64,000 nt of DNA from Streptomyces sp. NBC_01478 (GCF_036227225.1 NZ_CP109444.1:8599501-8663500), one strand, 5' to 3'; counted from the first letter of the stretch, positions 23,751-31,882 are shown. Numbers and translations are program-made. The notes: generated by a model not told the origin, from the sequence alone.

Positions 23751-24818
23751 GTGGCCTCCTTGCTGGTACGGCCCGAGGCGCAGCCGGAGACACGCGGCCT
23801 GCGGGCGGGGCCGCTGGCCCTCGTCCTCGCCGTGGCACTGCTCGCGGCACTCACGGCCGCGGTCGCCCGGGGCTCGACGTCCATCCCGCCCGGCGAGGTG
23901 TGGGGCGTGGTGTGGCGACGCCTCTCCGGCGAGGCAGCGCGACCCGGCACGAACGACCTGATCGTCTGGCAACTCCGGCTCCCGCGCGCCCTGTTGGCGG
24001 CCCTGGTCGGTGCCGGACTCGGTCTCGTCGGTACGGCCGTACAGGCGCTGGTGCGCAATCCGCTCGCCGACCCGTATCTGCTGGGCATCTCCAACGGTGC
24101 CTCGCTGGGCGCGGTCGCGGCGATCGTGCTCGGCCTCGGGGCGGGCGGTGCGCTCGGACTGGGCCTGTCCGGCGCGGCGTTCGTGGGAGCCCTGGCCACC
24201 TTCGCGCTCGTCTGGGCGACCGCCCGCCGGGGAGGCGGATTCGCCCCGCTGAGGCTGGTGCTGGCGGGGGTCGCGATCGGCCAGTTCCTGTCCGGCTTCA
24301 CCAGCTACCTGGTCCTCCAGGCGGGGGACGAGCAGCAGACCCACAGCGTGCTGTTCTGGCTCATGGGCAGCCTCAGCGGGGCGAGTTGGCCCCTGCTCGC
24401 CGTGCCCGCCGTCGCCGTACCGGCCGCCTGGCTCTGTCTCCAGGCCCGCGCCCGCGGACTGAACGCCCTCCTCATGGGCGACGAGACCGCGGCCGGGCTC
24501 GGCGTCGACGTCACCCGGCTGCGGCGCGAACTGTTCACCGTGACAAGCGTGTTGACCGGCGTCCTGGTCGCGGTCTCCGGCGCGATCGCGTTCGTCGCGC
24601 TGATGGTGCCGCACGTCTGCCGCCTGGTCGTCGGCGGCGACCACCGCCGACTGCTGCCCCTCTCCGCGCTGTTCGGCGCCGTACTGCTGGTGGTGGTCGA
24701 CATCGTCTGCCGTACGGCGATGGACACACAGGAGCTGCCGGTCGGCGTGGTGACCTCGCTGCTCGGGGCTCCGGCCCTGCTGTATCTGCTCGATCGGCGT
24801 CTGGGGAGCGACAGTTGA
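23751..24818 (+). CDS. FecCD-family ABC permease
   Basis: A 355-residue permease of the iron-siderophore/B12 (FecCD/BtuC) family with about ten membrane helices. Diagnostic stretches are IVWQLRLPRALLAALVGAGLGLVGTAVQALVRNPLADPYLLGISNGASLGA and SGAIAFVALMVPHVCRLVVGGDHRRLLPLSALFGA. The GTG at 23751 is 2 bases after the lipoprotein stop, so it is coupled to it. FecCD permeases move metal-chelate complexes rather than free ions, which supports uptake of a metallophore. Confidence 0.93.
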   Translation: MASLLVRPEAQPETRGLRAGPLALVLAVALLAALTAAVARGSTSIPPGEVWGVVWRRLSGEAARPGTNDLIVWQLRLPRALLAALVGAGLGLVGTAVQALVRNPLADPYLLGISNGASLGAVAAIVLGLGAGGALGLGLSGAAFVGALATFALVWATARRGGGFAPLRLVLAGVAIGQFLSGFTSYLVLQAGDEQQTHSVLFWLMGSLSGASWPLLAVPAVAVPAAWLCLQARARGLNALLMGDETAAGLGVDVTRLRRELFTVTSVLTGVLVAVSGAIAFVALMVPHVCRLVVGGDHRRLLPLSALFGAVLLVVVDIVCRTAMDTQELPVGVVTSLLGAPALLYLLDRRLGSDS

Positions 24819-25624
24819 GGATCGACATCGAGGACCTGCATGTCGCGTACGCCGGACGTACGGTCGTGGCGGGCGCCCATCTCATGGCGGCCGAGGGCGA
24901 GATCACCGGCCTGGTCGGCCCGAACGGCAGCGGCAAGTCCACGCTCCTGCGCACCGTCTACCGGCATCTACGGCCCACCGCCGGACGGGTGTTGCTGGCC
25001 GGCGCCGATCTGCGGGAGATGACCCCGGCGCGGTCGGCCCGGCATGTGGCCGCTCTGCCGCAGGAGCGGGGGAGCGACTTCGAGTTGAGCGTGCGCGAGG
25101 TCGTCGCCATGGGGCGCACCCCCTACAAGCGGGCCTTCGCGGGCGAGGACGCCACCGACCGGGACATCGTCGCCCGCGCCCTCGCCGACGTCGGCATGGC
25201 CGGCCACGCCGGACGCCGTTTCACGGCCCTGTCCGGCGGCGAACGCCAACGCGTCCTGCTGGCCCGGGCGTTCGCGCAGCGCCCGGACGTCCTGGTCCTG
25301 GACGAACCGACCAACCACCTCGACATCCGCCACCAGGTGGAGCTGCTCGCCCTGTTGCGCGTCCGGCGCCGTACGACCCTGGTGTCGCTGCACGACCTCA
25401 ACGCCGCCGCGTCGGTCTGTGACCGGCTGCATGTCCTGCACCAGGGAGCCGTGGTGGCTTCCGGACCGCCGCGCGAGGTGCTCACGCCGGGGTTGATGTC
25501 GGCGGTGTTCGGCGTGCGGGCGGCGGTGATCGACCATCCGCTGACCGGCGACCCGTTGATCGCCTTCGACCATCGGGCGCCCGCCGGCGCGGAGTTGGCC
25601 GAGGCGGTGGAGACAGGCGGGTGA
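24815..25624 (+). CDS. ABC transporter ATPase of the metal-complex importer
   Basis: A 269-residue FepC/BtuD-type ATPase that drives the preceding permease. Walker A GPNGSGKST, signature LSGGERQRVLLARA, Walker B DVLVLDEPTNHLD and the switch His in SLHDLNAAAS are all present. It starts with TTG at 24815, overlapping the permease stop (TTGA); GGGGAG is the ribosome-binding site. Its stop codon lies inside the left arm of a bidirectional terminator. Confidence 0.92.
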   Translation: MRIDIEDLHVAYAGRTVVAGAHLMAAEGEITGLVGPNGSGKSTLLRTVYRHLRPTAGRVLLAGADLREMTPARSARHVAALPQERGSDFELSVREVVAMGRTPYKRAFAGEDATDRDIVARALADVGMAGHAGRRFTALSGGERQRVLLARAFAQRPDVLVLDEPTNHLDIRHQVELLALLRVRRRTTLVSLHDLNAAASVCDRLHVLHQGAVVASGPPREVLTPGLMSAVFGVRAAVIDHPLTGDPLIAFDHRAPAGAELAEAVETGG

Positions 25625-25677
25625 GCCGGGACGGGCAGGAGGACGACGGGGGTGACGCCGTCCTGCCCGTCCCGGCT
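25624..25677. terminator. Bidirectional terminator between importer ATPase and copZ
   Basis: A perfect 17-bp stem, AGCCGGGACGGGCAGGA (25624-25640) with its complement at 25661-25677, around a 20-base loop that can itself pair. It separates two convergent genes and overlaps the ATPase stop codon by one base. Confidence 0.9.
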
Positions 25678-25680
25678 CGG

Positions 25681-25896
25681 TCAGGCGGCGACCGGGTCGG
25701 CGACGGTGTACCCGGCCTCGACGACGGCCGCGCGCAGCCGCGCGTCGTCGAGGTCCGTGCCGTGCACGGTGACGGAGTTCGCGGCGACGTCGACCACGAC
25801 CTCGCTCACGCCCGCCACCTCGGACACCTCCTCCCTGACGCTCGCCGCGCAGTGCTCGCAGGTCATGCCGGTGACGGTGTACCGCTTCTGAGCCAT
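25681..25896 (-). CDS. copZ: CopZ-type copper chaperone
   Basis: A 71-residue HMA-domain protein. MTCEHCAASV (residues 11-20) contains the Cu+-binding CxxC; the ferredoxin-like fold continues through VAGVSEVVVDVAANSVTVHG and ends AAVVEAGYTVADPVAA. It delivers cytosolic Cu+ to CopA. The ATG at 25896 has AGGAG 7 bases upstream (read leftward). It runs opposite to its neighbours and has its own ECF-type promoter. Confidence 0.93.
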   Translation of the reverse strand: MAQKRYTVTGMTCEHCAASVREEVSEVAGVSEVVVDVAANSVTVHGTDLDDARLRAAVVEAGYTVADPVAA

Positions 25897-25949
25897 GGGG
25901 AACTCCTGTTGTCCTGAGGGTCGGTTGTTGTCTCGGGGATCGCTTCAGT

Positions 25950-25977
25950 AGTCGGCCGAGCGGGGCGCGGAGTTCCC
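25950..25977 (-). promoter_or_regulatory. ECF-type promoter 4 (copZ)
   Basis: Read leftward: GGGAACT at 25977-25971, 16 bases, then CGACT at 25954-25950, 53 bases before the copZ ATG. It is back-to-back with promoter 3, the two -35 elements being 44 bases apart. Confidence 0.82.
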
Positions 25978-26021
25978 TCCTTCGGCCCGGACATCGCTCA
26001 CTGTTTTGCCGGCCGCCGCCC

Positions 26022-26049
26022 GGGAACTCACCCCGGATTTCCCCCGACT
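26022..26049 (+). promoter_or_regulatory. ECF-type promoter 3 (exporter/biosynthesis operon)
   Basis: GGGAACT (26022-26028), 16 bases, CGACT (26045-26049), 53 bases before the GTG at 26103. Promoters 2, 3 and 4 share the full GGGAACT/CGACT text. This one should drive the MFS, amidotransferase, P450 and possibly the isocyanide-synthase genes. Confidence 0.82.
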
Positions 26050-26102
26050 TGTGGGACGAGGCTGCTGTCCGGCAGCCCACCCGTGAGGGGAGGGGCACAG
26101 AG

Positions 26103-27530
26103 GTGACGCACCGAAGTCCCGGTTCGGAACAGCCCGGCCGAGCATCCGCCGGCCCGGCACAGGAGGACCGCTGGCTGCTGGTGGCGGTGGCGGGCGTGCT
26201 GTCGTTCATCGCGATGCTCGACATGAACATCGTCAACGTGGCCCTGGCGGACATCGCCGACGGTCTGCACGTCTCCGCCGCGACCGCGCAGTGGGCCGTG
26301 CTGGGCTATCAACTCCCCGTCGTGGCCCTGCTGTTGCCGGTCGGCCGCTGGCTGGACGGGGTGGGGCCGCGCTCGGCGGTGCTGATGGCGGCCGCCGGGT
26401 TCGGACTGTGCAGCGCCCTTGCCGCCGCCGCTCCCTGGGCGGCCTGGCTGATCGCGGCCCGCCTCGCGCAGGGCGCGTTCGGGGCGGTGCTGTTCGTCCT
26501 GATGCCGGTGCTCGCGATCCTTTCCGTACGACCGGAGTCGAGGGCGCGGGCGATGAGCGTCCCCGCGACGCTCGGCCCGCTGGGCGCGGTGACCGGACCG
26601 GCGGTGGGCGGGCTGCTGCTCGACCATCTGGGCTGGCGGGCCGTCTTCCTGGTCAAGATCCCGTTCTGCGTGCTCGCGCTGGTCGTCGCCTGGAAGGCGA
26701 TGCCGAGGAGCGGCAGGCTGCGGGCACCCGATCGCCGGTCCATGACCGACGCCCTGCTGGTGGCCGCCGGCGTCGCGGCCCTGCTGCTGGCGCTCACGCT
26801 GACGGCGGACGACCCGGCCTGGTCGCTCCTCGCCCTGGCCGCCGTACCGCCGCTGAGGCGGTGGCTGCGCGGCCCCGGCGGACGTCCGGTGACCGGCGTA
26901 CTGCGCACAACGGGACTGTTCCCGGCCCATGGGGCGGTGCTGGCCCTCGCGGCAGGCTTCGCCGCCATGCACTACGTCGTCGCCCTGCACCTCCAGCGCG
27001 ACGACGGGCTGAGCGCCACCACGACCGGCCTGACCGTGCTCGCCTTCCCGCTCGGCATGGGTCTGGCGGGCCCGTTCGGCGGACGGCTCGCCGACCGGTT
27101 CGGCGCGTGGCCGGTCGCGGTCACCGGCGCCGCGGTCACCGCCGCAGGACTGCTCCTGCTCGTCCCGCTCGGCGACGGCTGGTCGACGGCGGACGTGGCC
27201 TGGCGGCTGGCGCTGGCCGGCACCGGCATGGGGCTGTACGGCGGTCCGACCCAGGCCCTGGTCATGGGCGCCGCGCCGCCCGACCGGACGGCGACCGTCG
27301 GTTCGACGGTGCAGCTCGCCCGCAGCCTGGGCTTCACCCTCGGCCCGGCCCTGGCCACCACTGCCTGGGCGTTGGCCGGCGGAGCACGGGCGGGGCTCGC
27401 CCTGGCCGCCACGGCCGCCTGTCTCGCCGTAGCCCTGCTCGCCCTGTCCGGCGGGAGGTCCACGCCCGTGCCAGCGAAGCCAGAGAAGCCCGAGAAGACC
27501 GCCGATGCGGCGCCCGCCGCCCACCACTGA
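26103..27530 (+). CDS. MFS drug/metabolite exporter (DHA2-like, 14 helices)
   Basis: A 475-residue proton-driven exporter with about 14 membrane helices. The first helix has LDMNIVNVALADI, equivalent to the DHA2 signature LDxTIVNVALP, and motif C appears as GPLGAVTGPAVGGLL. The GTG at 26103 is preceded by a GAGGGGAGGGG stretch and fits family length better than the earlier frame at 26049, which would start inside the promoter. It is the first gene of the exporter/biosynthesis operon, 15 bases before the amidotransferase, and probably exports its product. Confidence 0.88.
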   Translation: MTHRSPGSEQPGRASAGPAQEDRWLLVAVAGVLSFIAMLDMNIVNVALADIADGLHVSAATAQWAVLGYQLPVVALLLPVGRWLDGVGPRSAVLMAAAGFGLCSALAAAAPWAAWLIAARLAQGAFGAVLFVLMPVLAILSVRPESRARAMSVPATLGPLGAVTGPAVGGLLLDHLGWRAVFLVKIPFCVLALVVAWKAMPRSGRLRAPDRRSMTDALLVAAGVAALLLALTLTADDPAWSLLALAAVPPLRRWLRGPGGRPVTGVLRTTGLFPAHGAVLALAAGFAAMHYVVALHLQRDDGLSATTTGLTVLAFPLGMGLAGPFGGRLADRFGAWPVAVTGAAVTAAGLLLLVPLGDGWSTADVAWRLALAGTGMGLYGGPTQALVMGAAPPDRTATVGSTVQLARSLGFTLGPALATTAWALAGGARAGLALAATAACLAVALLALSGGRSTPVPAKPEKPEKTADAAPAAHH

Positions 27531-27545
27531 CCCAGGAGCCTCCTC

Positions 27546-29366
27546 ATGTGCGGAATCACCGGCTGGGCGTCCTTCCGTCACGACGCCCGCACCCAGGCCC
27601 CGGTCATCGAGGCCATGACCGCCACCCTCACCCCGCGCGGCCCCGACGCCGGAGGCGTGTGGCTCGGCGAGCACGCCGCGATCGGCCACCGCCGGCTGTC
27701 CGTCATCGACCTGGCGGGCGGCGTGCAGCCGATGACCGACCGGCGGTCCGACACGGTGCTCAGTTACAGCGGTGAGGTCTACAACCACCATCAACTCAGG
27801 TTGGAACTACGCGGGTTGGGGCACGAGTTCCGCACCCGCAGCGACACCGAAGTGGTGCTGCGCGCCTACGCCGAGTGGGGCGAGGCGATGGCCGACCGAC
27901 TGGAGGGCATGTTCGCCTTCGCCGTCTGGGACGAGCGCGCCCGGCGCCTGCTGCTGGTCCGCGACCGGCTCGGCGTAAAACCCTTGTACTGGGCGGCGGT
28001 TGACGGCGGCCTCGCCTTCGCGTCCGAGCCCAAGGCCCTGTTCGCGCACCCGGAGATACAGCCCCGCGTGGACGCCGACGGCCTCCGGGAGGCGTACAGC
28101 CTGCTCTTCAACACCGGGCCGACCGTGTGGTCCGGCGTCCGCGAGGTCGAGCCCGGCGGCCTGCTCGTCCTGGACCGGGACGGCGTCCGAGAGCGCCGTT
28201 ACTGGCAGTTGGAGGCGGGCGCCCACGGCGACGACCAGGACACGACCGTCGAGCGGATCCGCGAGCTCGTCGGAACGGCCGCGCGCAGCCAACTCGAAGC
28301 CGACGTCCCCCTGTGCAGCCTGCTCTCCGGCGGCCTCGACTCCACCGTCCTGACCGCCCTGCTCGCCGACGAACTCCGGCTGCGCGAGGGCCAGGACGCC
28401 CGTATCCGCTCGTACGCCGTCGACTACAGCGACCAGGCGTCACGGTTCACGGGGGACGTGCTGCGCACCGGCCACGACACCCCGTTCGCCACCGAGGCCG
28501 GCGCCTTCATCGGCACCGACCACAGCACCGTCGTCCTCGACCCGCTCGCCCTGCTCGACCCCGAGCACCGCAAGGCGGTCGTCGTGGCCCGTGACTCGCC
28601 GATCGGCGTCGGCGACATGGACACCTCGCTGTACCTCCTCTTCGGCGAGATACGACGGCACTCGACCGTCGCCCTGTCCGGCGAGGCGGCGGACGAGGTC
28701 TTCGGCGGCTACCCCTGGTTCCACCATCCCAAGGCACTCGCCGCGGACACCTTCCCCTGGCTGCTGGTGACGGGCGACGAGGCCGCGATGCCGCTCAACC
28801 CCGAACTCGACCTGCGCATAGGGGAGTTCCGTGCCGACACCTACCGCAGCGCGCTGGCCGCCGTACCGCATGCGGGCGACGAGACACCCGCCGAACACCG
28901 GCAGCGCGAGCTGCAGCACCTCTCCCTGACCCGCTGGCTGCGCCAACTCCTGCACCGCAAGGACCGGTTGAGCATGGCGCAGGGCCTGGAGGTCCGGGTC
29001 CCGTACTGCGACCACCGGCTCGTCGAGTACGCCTTCAACACCCCCTGGGCGCTGAAGAGTCACGACGGCCGGGAGAAGAGTCTGCTGCGCGCGGCCGGTA
29101 CCGGCCTGGCACCGGAGTCGGTCCTGTGGCGCCCCAAGAACCACTACCCGGCCACCCACCACCCCGACTACAACCGCGGCCTCCAGAGCATGGCCCGCGA
29201 CGCCCTCGCCACCGAACAGGTCCGCGCCCTGGCCGACGAGACCCGCATCAAGCCCAGCCTCGACACCCCGCCCGACCAACTGGAGTGGGGCCACCGCCTG
29301 CGGCTGGAGCGCGTCGTCGACCTCGCCCTCTGGCTCGACCACCACCAGCCCGAACTCGCCCTCTGA
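27546..29366 (+). CDS. Asparagine-synthetase-like glutamine-dependent amidotransferase
   Basis: A 606-residue class II glutamine amidotransferase. Cys2 (MCGITGWASF) is the glutaminase nucleophile; the N-terminal domain (1-210) has RRLSVIDLAGGVQPM and SYSGEVYNHHQLR. The synthetase domain (about 225-590) has the ATP-pyrophosphatase loop LLSGGLDSTVL and LSGEAADEVFGGYPWFH. Such enzymes convert a carboxylate to a carboxamide through an acyl-adenylate. Within an isocyanide-synthase operon I infer amidation of an isocyano-amino-acid carboxylate rather than asparagine formation, though a housekeeping-type AsnB cannot be excluded. It is 12 bases before the P450 gene. Confidence 0.9.
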   Translation: MCGITGWASFRHDARTQAPVIEAMTATLTPRGPDAGGVWLGEHAAIGHRRLSVIDLAGGVQPMTDRRSDTVLSYSGEVYNHHQLRLELRGLGHEFRTRSDTEVVLRAYAEWGEAMADRLEGMFAFAVWDERARRLLLVRDRLGVKPLYWAAVDGGLAFASEPKALFAHPEIQPRVDADGLREAYSLLFNTGPTVWSGVREVEPGGLLVLDRDGVRERRYWQLEAGAHGDDQDTTVERIRELVGTAARSQLEADVPLCSLLSGGLDSTVLTALLADELRLREGQDARIRSYAVDYSDQASRFTGDVLRTGHDTPFATEAGAFIGTDHSTVVLDPLALLDPEHRKAVVVARDSPIGVGDMDTSLYLLFGEIRRHSTVALSGEAADEVFGGYPWFHHPKALAADTFPWLLVTGDEAAMPLNPELDLRIGEFRADTYRSALAAVPHAGDETPAEHRQRELQHLSLTRWLRQLLHRKDRLSMAQGLEVRVPYCDHRLVEYAFNTPWALKSHDGREKSLLRAAGTGLAPESVLWRPKNHYPATHHPDYNRGLQSMARDALATEQVRALADETRIKPSLDTPPDQLEWGHRLRLERVVDLALWLDHHQPELAL

Positions 29367-29378
29367 GGAGCCTCGTTC

Positions 29379-30617
29379 ATGACCGTCCAAGAGCCTGTGG
29401 CCGAGCCCGTACCGCTGATGGGCTGCCCCTACAAGGCCGACCCCTATCCCCTCTACGAGGAGATGCGCGAAGCGGGCCCGGTCCACCGCGTCCTCTTCCC
29501 CAGCGGTGTACGGGCGTGGCTCGTCACCGGCTACGAAGCCGCCCACTCCGCCCTGAACGACGACCGTCTCGGCAAGAACCACGAGCGCGGCAACGACAGT
29601 TGGCGGGCCCGCGCCTCGATCATGCCGGAGCCGCAGCACTCCCGGCTCCAGGTCCACCTGCTCCACCAGGACCCGCCGCAGCACACCCGCATGCGGAGCT
29701 TCGTGACCGACGCGTTCACGCCCCGCCGGATCGAGGAACTCCGCCCGCGCTTCCAGGAGTTGGCGGACGCACTCGTCGACGCCCTGCCCCCGTCCGGCCC
29801 CGTCGATCTCGTGTCGGGCTTCGCCGCCCGCTTCCCCTTCCAAGTGCTCGCCGAAGTCATCGGCCTGCCACGGGAGTTGGCGGACCGCTTCGACCGCGAC
29901 TGGGGCAAGGTCGTCCAGCCGGTCGGCCCCACCGACCCCGGACGGCCGCGCTACGAAGCCCGCCTGCACGGCCTCCAGAGCTATATCGCCGAGGTCGTCG
30001 CCCACAAGCGCGAACACGGGGAGGACGACCTGCTCAGCCGCCTCGTCGTGGCCCGTGACCGCCGCGAACTGTCCCAGGAGGAGCTGGACTCGATGATCTT
30101 CCAGCTCCTGGTCGCCGGCCAGGAACCGGTCACCAACCAGATCACCACCGCCCTGATCGCCCTCTTCCGCAACCCGGACCAGCTCACCCGCCTGCGCGAC
30201 GACCCCGCTCTCCTGCCCCGCGCGGTCGAGGAACTCCTGCGCTACGACAGCGCCTTCGAGCTGACGACCTGGCGCTTCTTCGACCAGGACAGCGACCTGC
30301 ACGGCACCGAGGTCCCGGCCGGCGACTCGGTGATCGTCTCCCTGTGCGCGGCCAACCGCGACCCGCGCCGCTTCCCGGACCCCGACACCCTCGACCTCGA
30401 CCGCTCCCCGAACCCCCACCTGGCCTTCGGCCACGGCATCCACTTCTGCCCCGGCGCCGCCCTCGCCCGCGCCGAACTCCAGACCGCGCTCGGCACCCTC
30501 CTCGCCCGCCTCCCCGGCCTCCAACCGGCCGTCAGGGACGAGGACATCGAGTGGATCCCGGCCGTCCTGGGCCGCGGCACGAACCGTCTCCCCGTCGGCT
30601 ACGACCGACGCCTCTGA
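29379..30617 (+). CDS. Cytochrome P450
   Basis: A 412-residue bacterial class I P450. The haem ligand is Cys357 in FGHGIHFCPGAAL; the ExxR motif is EELLR; the PERF-like region is RRFPDPDTLDLDR. The I-helix reads LLVAGQEPVTNQ (243-254): the usual acid-alcohol pair (E/D-T) after AGx is E249-P250-V251, so the conserved Thr that assists oxygen activation is missing. That occurs in P450s doing phenol coupling or other unusual chemistry. The gene lies between the amidotransferase and the isocyanide synthase. Electron partners are not encoded nearby. Confidence 0.93.
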   Translation: MTVQEPVAEPVPLMGCPYKADPYPLYEEMREAGPVHRVLFPSGVRAWLVTGYEAAHSALNDDRLGKNHERGNDSWRARASIMPEPQHSRLQVHLLHQDPPQHTRMRSFVTDAFTPRRIEELRPRFQELADALVDALPPSGPVDLVSGFAARFPFQVLAEVIGLPRELADRFDRDWGKVVQPVGPTDPGRPRYEARLHGLQSYIAEVVAHKREHGEDDLLSRLVVARDRRELSQEELDSMIFQLLVAGQEPVTNQITTALIALFRNPDQLTRLRDDPALLPRAVEELLRYDSAFELTTWRFFDQDSDLHGTEVPAGDSVIVSLCAANRDPRRFPDPDTLDLDRSPNPHLAFGHGIHFCPGAALARAELQTALGTLLARLPGLQPAVRDEDIEWIPAVLGRGTNRLPVGYDRRL

Positions 30618-30634
30618 CCCGGGCCCCCGGATGA

Positions 30635-30662
30635 CCGGGGCGGGCGAGAACGCCCGCCCCGG
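30635..30662 (+). terminator. Strong hairpin between P450 and isocyanide synthase genes
   Basis: A perfect 12-bp G/C stem, CCGGGGCGGGCG (30635-30646) with CGCCCGCCCCGG (30651-30662), closed by AGAA. It begins 18 bases after the P450 stop and ends 93 bases before the next start. It may be a terminator, an attenuator, or a processing/stability hairpin setting the level of the last gene. Confidence 0.7.
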
Positions 30663-30755
30663 CTCCGCCTGACCCGCCCCACCGGCACACCGCGCCCGGC
30701 CACGACCTGCCACGGCGCCATGCCGTCATGCCCGCACGTCTCCCGGAGGAACACC

Positions 30756-31688
30756 ATGCCGTCGACAACCACGCCGGACACGCTCCCCACGAGCACCGGC
30801 GCCGCGATCCTGAACCTGCTCCTGCCGCACCACCGCACGACCGACCGGAGCCACGCCCCGGCCGAGGCGTTCCCTCGACAACTGGGCCGGATCGCCGACT
30901 TCGTCCGCGCGGGCGCCCCCATCGCCTTCACCCTGCCCGGCTTCCCGTGCAAGTCCCCCAACCCGGCCAAGGTCCTCGGCCACCTCCCCGACATGGGCGA
31001 ACGCCTCTCCCTCACCTTCCTGAACACCCTGTGCACGGAGATCGAGCGCGTCTACCCACCGGGCGCCCGCATGGTCATCTGCTCCGACGGCCACGTCTTC
31101 GGCGACCTCATCGGCGTCCCCGACGGGCACATCGACGCCTATGCCGACGAACTCCGCCTACTCATAAGTGATTTGGGCCTGGAGAGACTGTCGGTCTTCG
31201 ACCTGCGCGACGTCCTGGGCGATCTGCCGCACGACGCGAAACGCGTCCATGTCCACGAGCGGTACGCACCCACCCTCGACGCCCTGCGCACCGAGATCCG
31301 CGCCGACGACAACGCGCTGGCGCTGTACCGGGGGATCACCCGGTTCCTCGTGGAGGACACCGCCGACCACCGCGGCACCCGCTCGGCGCTGCAACGCGCC
31401 TGCCGGCAACGGGCGTACGGCGTCATCCAGCGCAGCCGCGCCTGGGGCGACCTCGTCGCCGACCACCACCCCCACGCCGTACGCCTGTCCATCCACCCCC
31501 AGCCCGTCGGCGCACCCAAGTTCGGCATCCGCCTCCTCGACGCGCCCGATGCCTGGACCACGCCGTGGCACTCCGCGGCCCTGCGCCGCGAGGACGGGAC
31601 CTGGACGCTCATGCCCCGGGACCGGGCGACCCGATGGGGCCGGGTGATCGAGCGCGACGGCAGACCGAGTCACTTCGAGCAGGCCTGA
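30756..31688 (+). CDS. Isocyanide synthase, PvcA/DIT1 family
   Basis: A 310-residue enzyme recognised as the PvcA/DIT1/isocyanide synthase family by FVRAGAPIAFTLPGFPCKSPNPAKVLGHLPDMGERLSLTFL, VYPPGARMVICSDGHVFGD and RSRAWGDLVADHHPHAVRLSIHPQP. Family members turn the alpha-amino group of L-Tyr or L-Trp into an isonitrile with ribulose-5-phosphate as carbon donor. The start at ATG 30756 follows CGGAGGA. No PvcB-type Fe(II)/2-oxoglutarate oxygenase, the usual partner that makes a vinyl isonitrile, is nearby; instead an amidotransferase and a P450 precede it. Isonitriles bind Cu+ strongly, matching the copper genes around it. Confidence 0.9.
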   Translation: MPSTTTPDTLPTSTGAAILNLLLPHHRTTDRSHAPAEAFPRQLGRIADFVRAGAPIAFTLPGFPCKSPNPAKVLGHLPDMGERLSLTFLNTLCTEIERVYPPGARMVICSDGHVFGDLIGVPDGHIDAYADELRLLISDLGLERLSVFDLRDVLGDLPHDAKRVHVHERYAPTLDALRTEIRADDNALALYRGITRFLVEDTADHRGTRSALQRACRQRAYGVIQRSRAWGDLVADHHPHAVRLSIHPQPVGAPKFGIRLLDAPDAWTTPWHSAALRREDGTWTLMPRDRATRWGRVIERDGRPSHFEQA

Positions 31689-31711
31689 TCAGGGGGAGGC
31701 TTACGCAGTTG

Positions 31712-31882
31712 TCAGCCCTCGGGGCGCAGCAGCCCGCGCTCGTACGCCTTCGCCAGCCGCTGGGGCACCAGGTACGGGACGCCGTCGATGGTGACCGGCA
31801 CGAGCGCCGGCGTGGCCGCCTTCCACTGGGCGCGCCGGTGGCGGGTGTTGCTGCGGGACATCTTCCGCTTGGGAACGGCCAT
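31712..31882 (-). CDS. rpmF: Zinc-independent ribosomal protein L32 paralogue
   Basis: A 56-residue protein starting [17 protein letters not shown], the L32 signature. The second half lacks all cysteines of the zinc-ribbon form: [20 protein letters not shown] replaces the Cys-rich segment of canonical L32. Such cysteine-free paralogues replace the zinc form at low zinc, freeing zinc. AAGGAG precedes the ATG at 31882 by 7 bases. A Zur-like palindrome lies 49-69 bases upstream, so zinc-controlled expression is expected. The gene is below the length usually reported for open frames. Confidence 0.93.
   Translation of the reverse strand: MAVPKRKMSRSNTRHRRAQWKAATPALVPVTIDGVPYLVPQRLAKAYERGLLRPEG

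Noticed and set aside
27546..29366. Plain housekeeping asparagine synthetase
   Set aside because: Its position 12 bases before the P450 and 15 bases after the exporter, behind ECF-type promoter 3, favours a pathway role. The possibility is mentioned in the entry.
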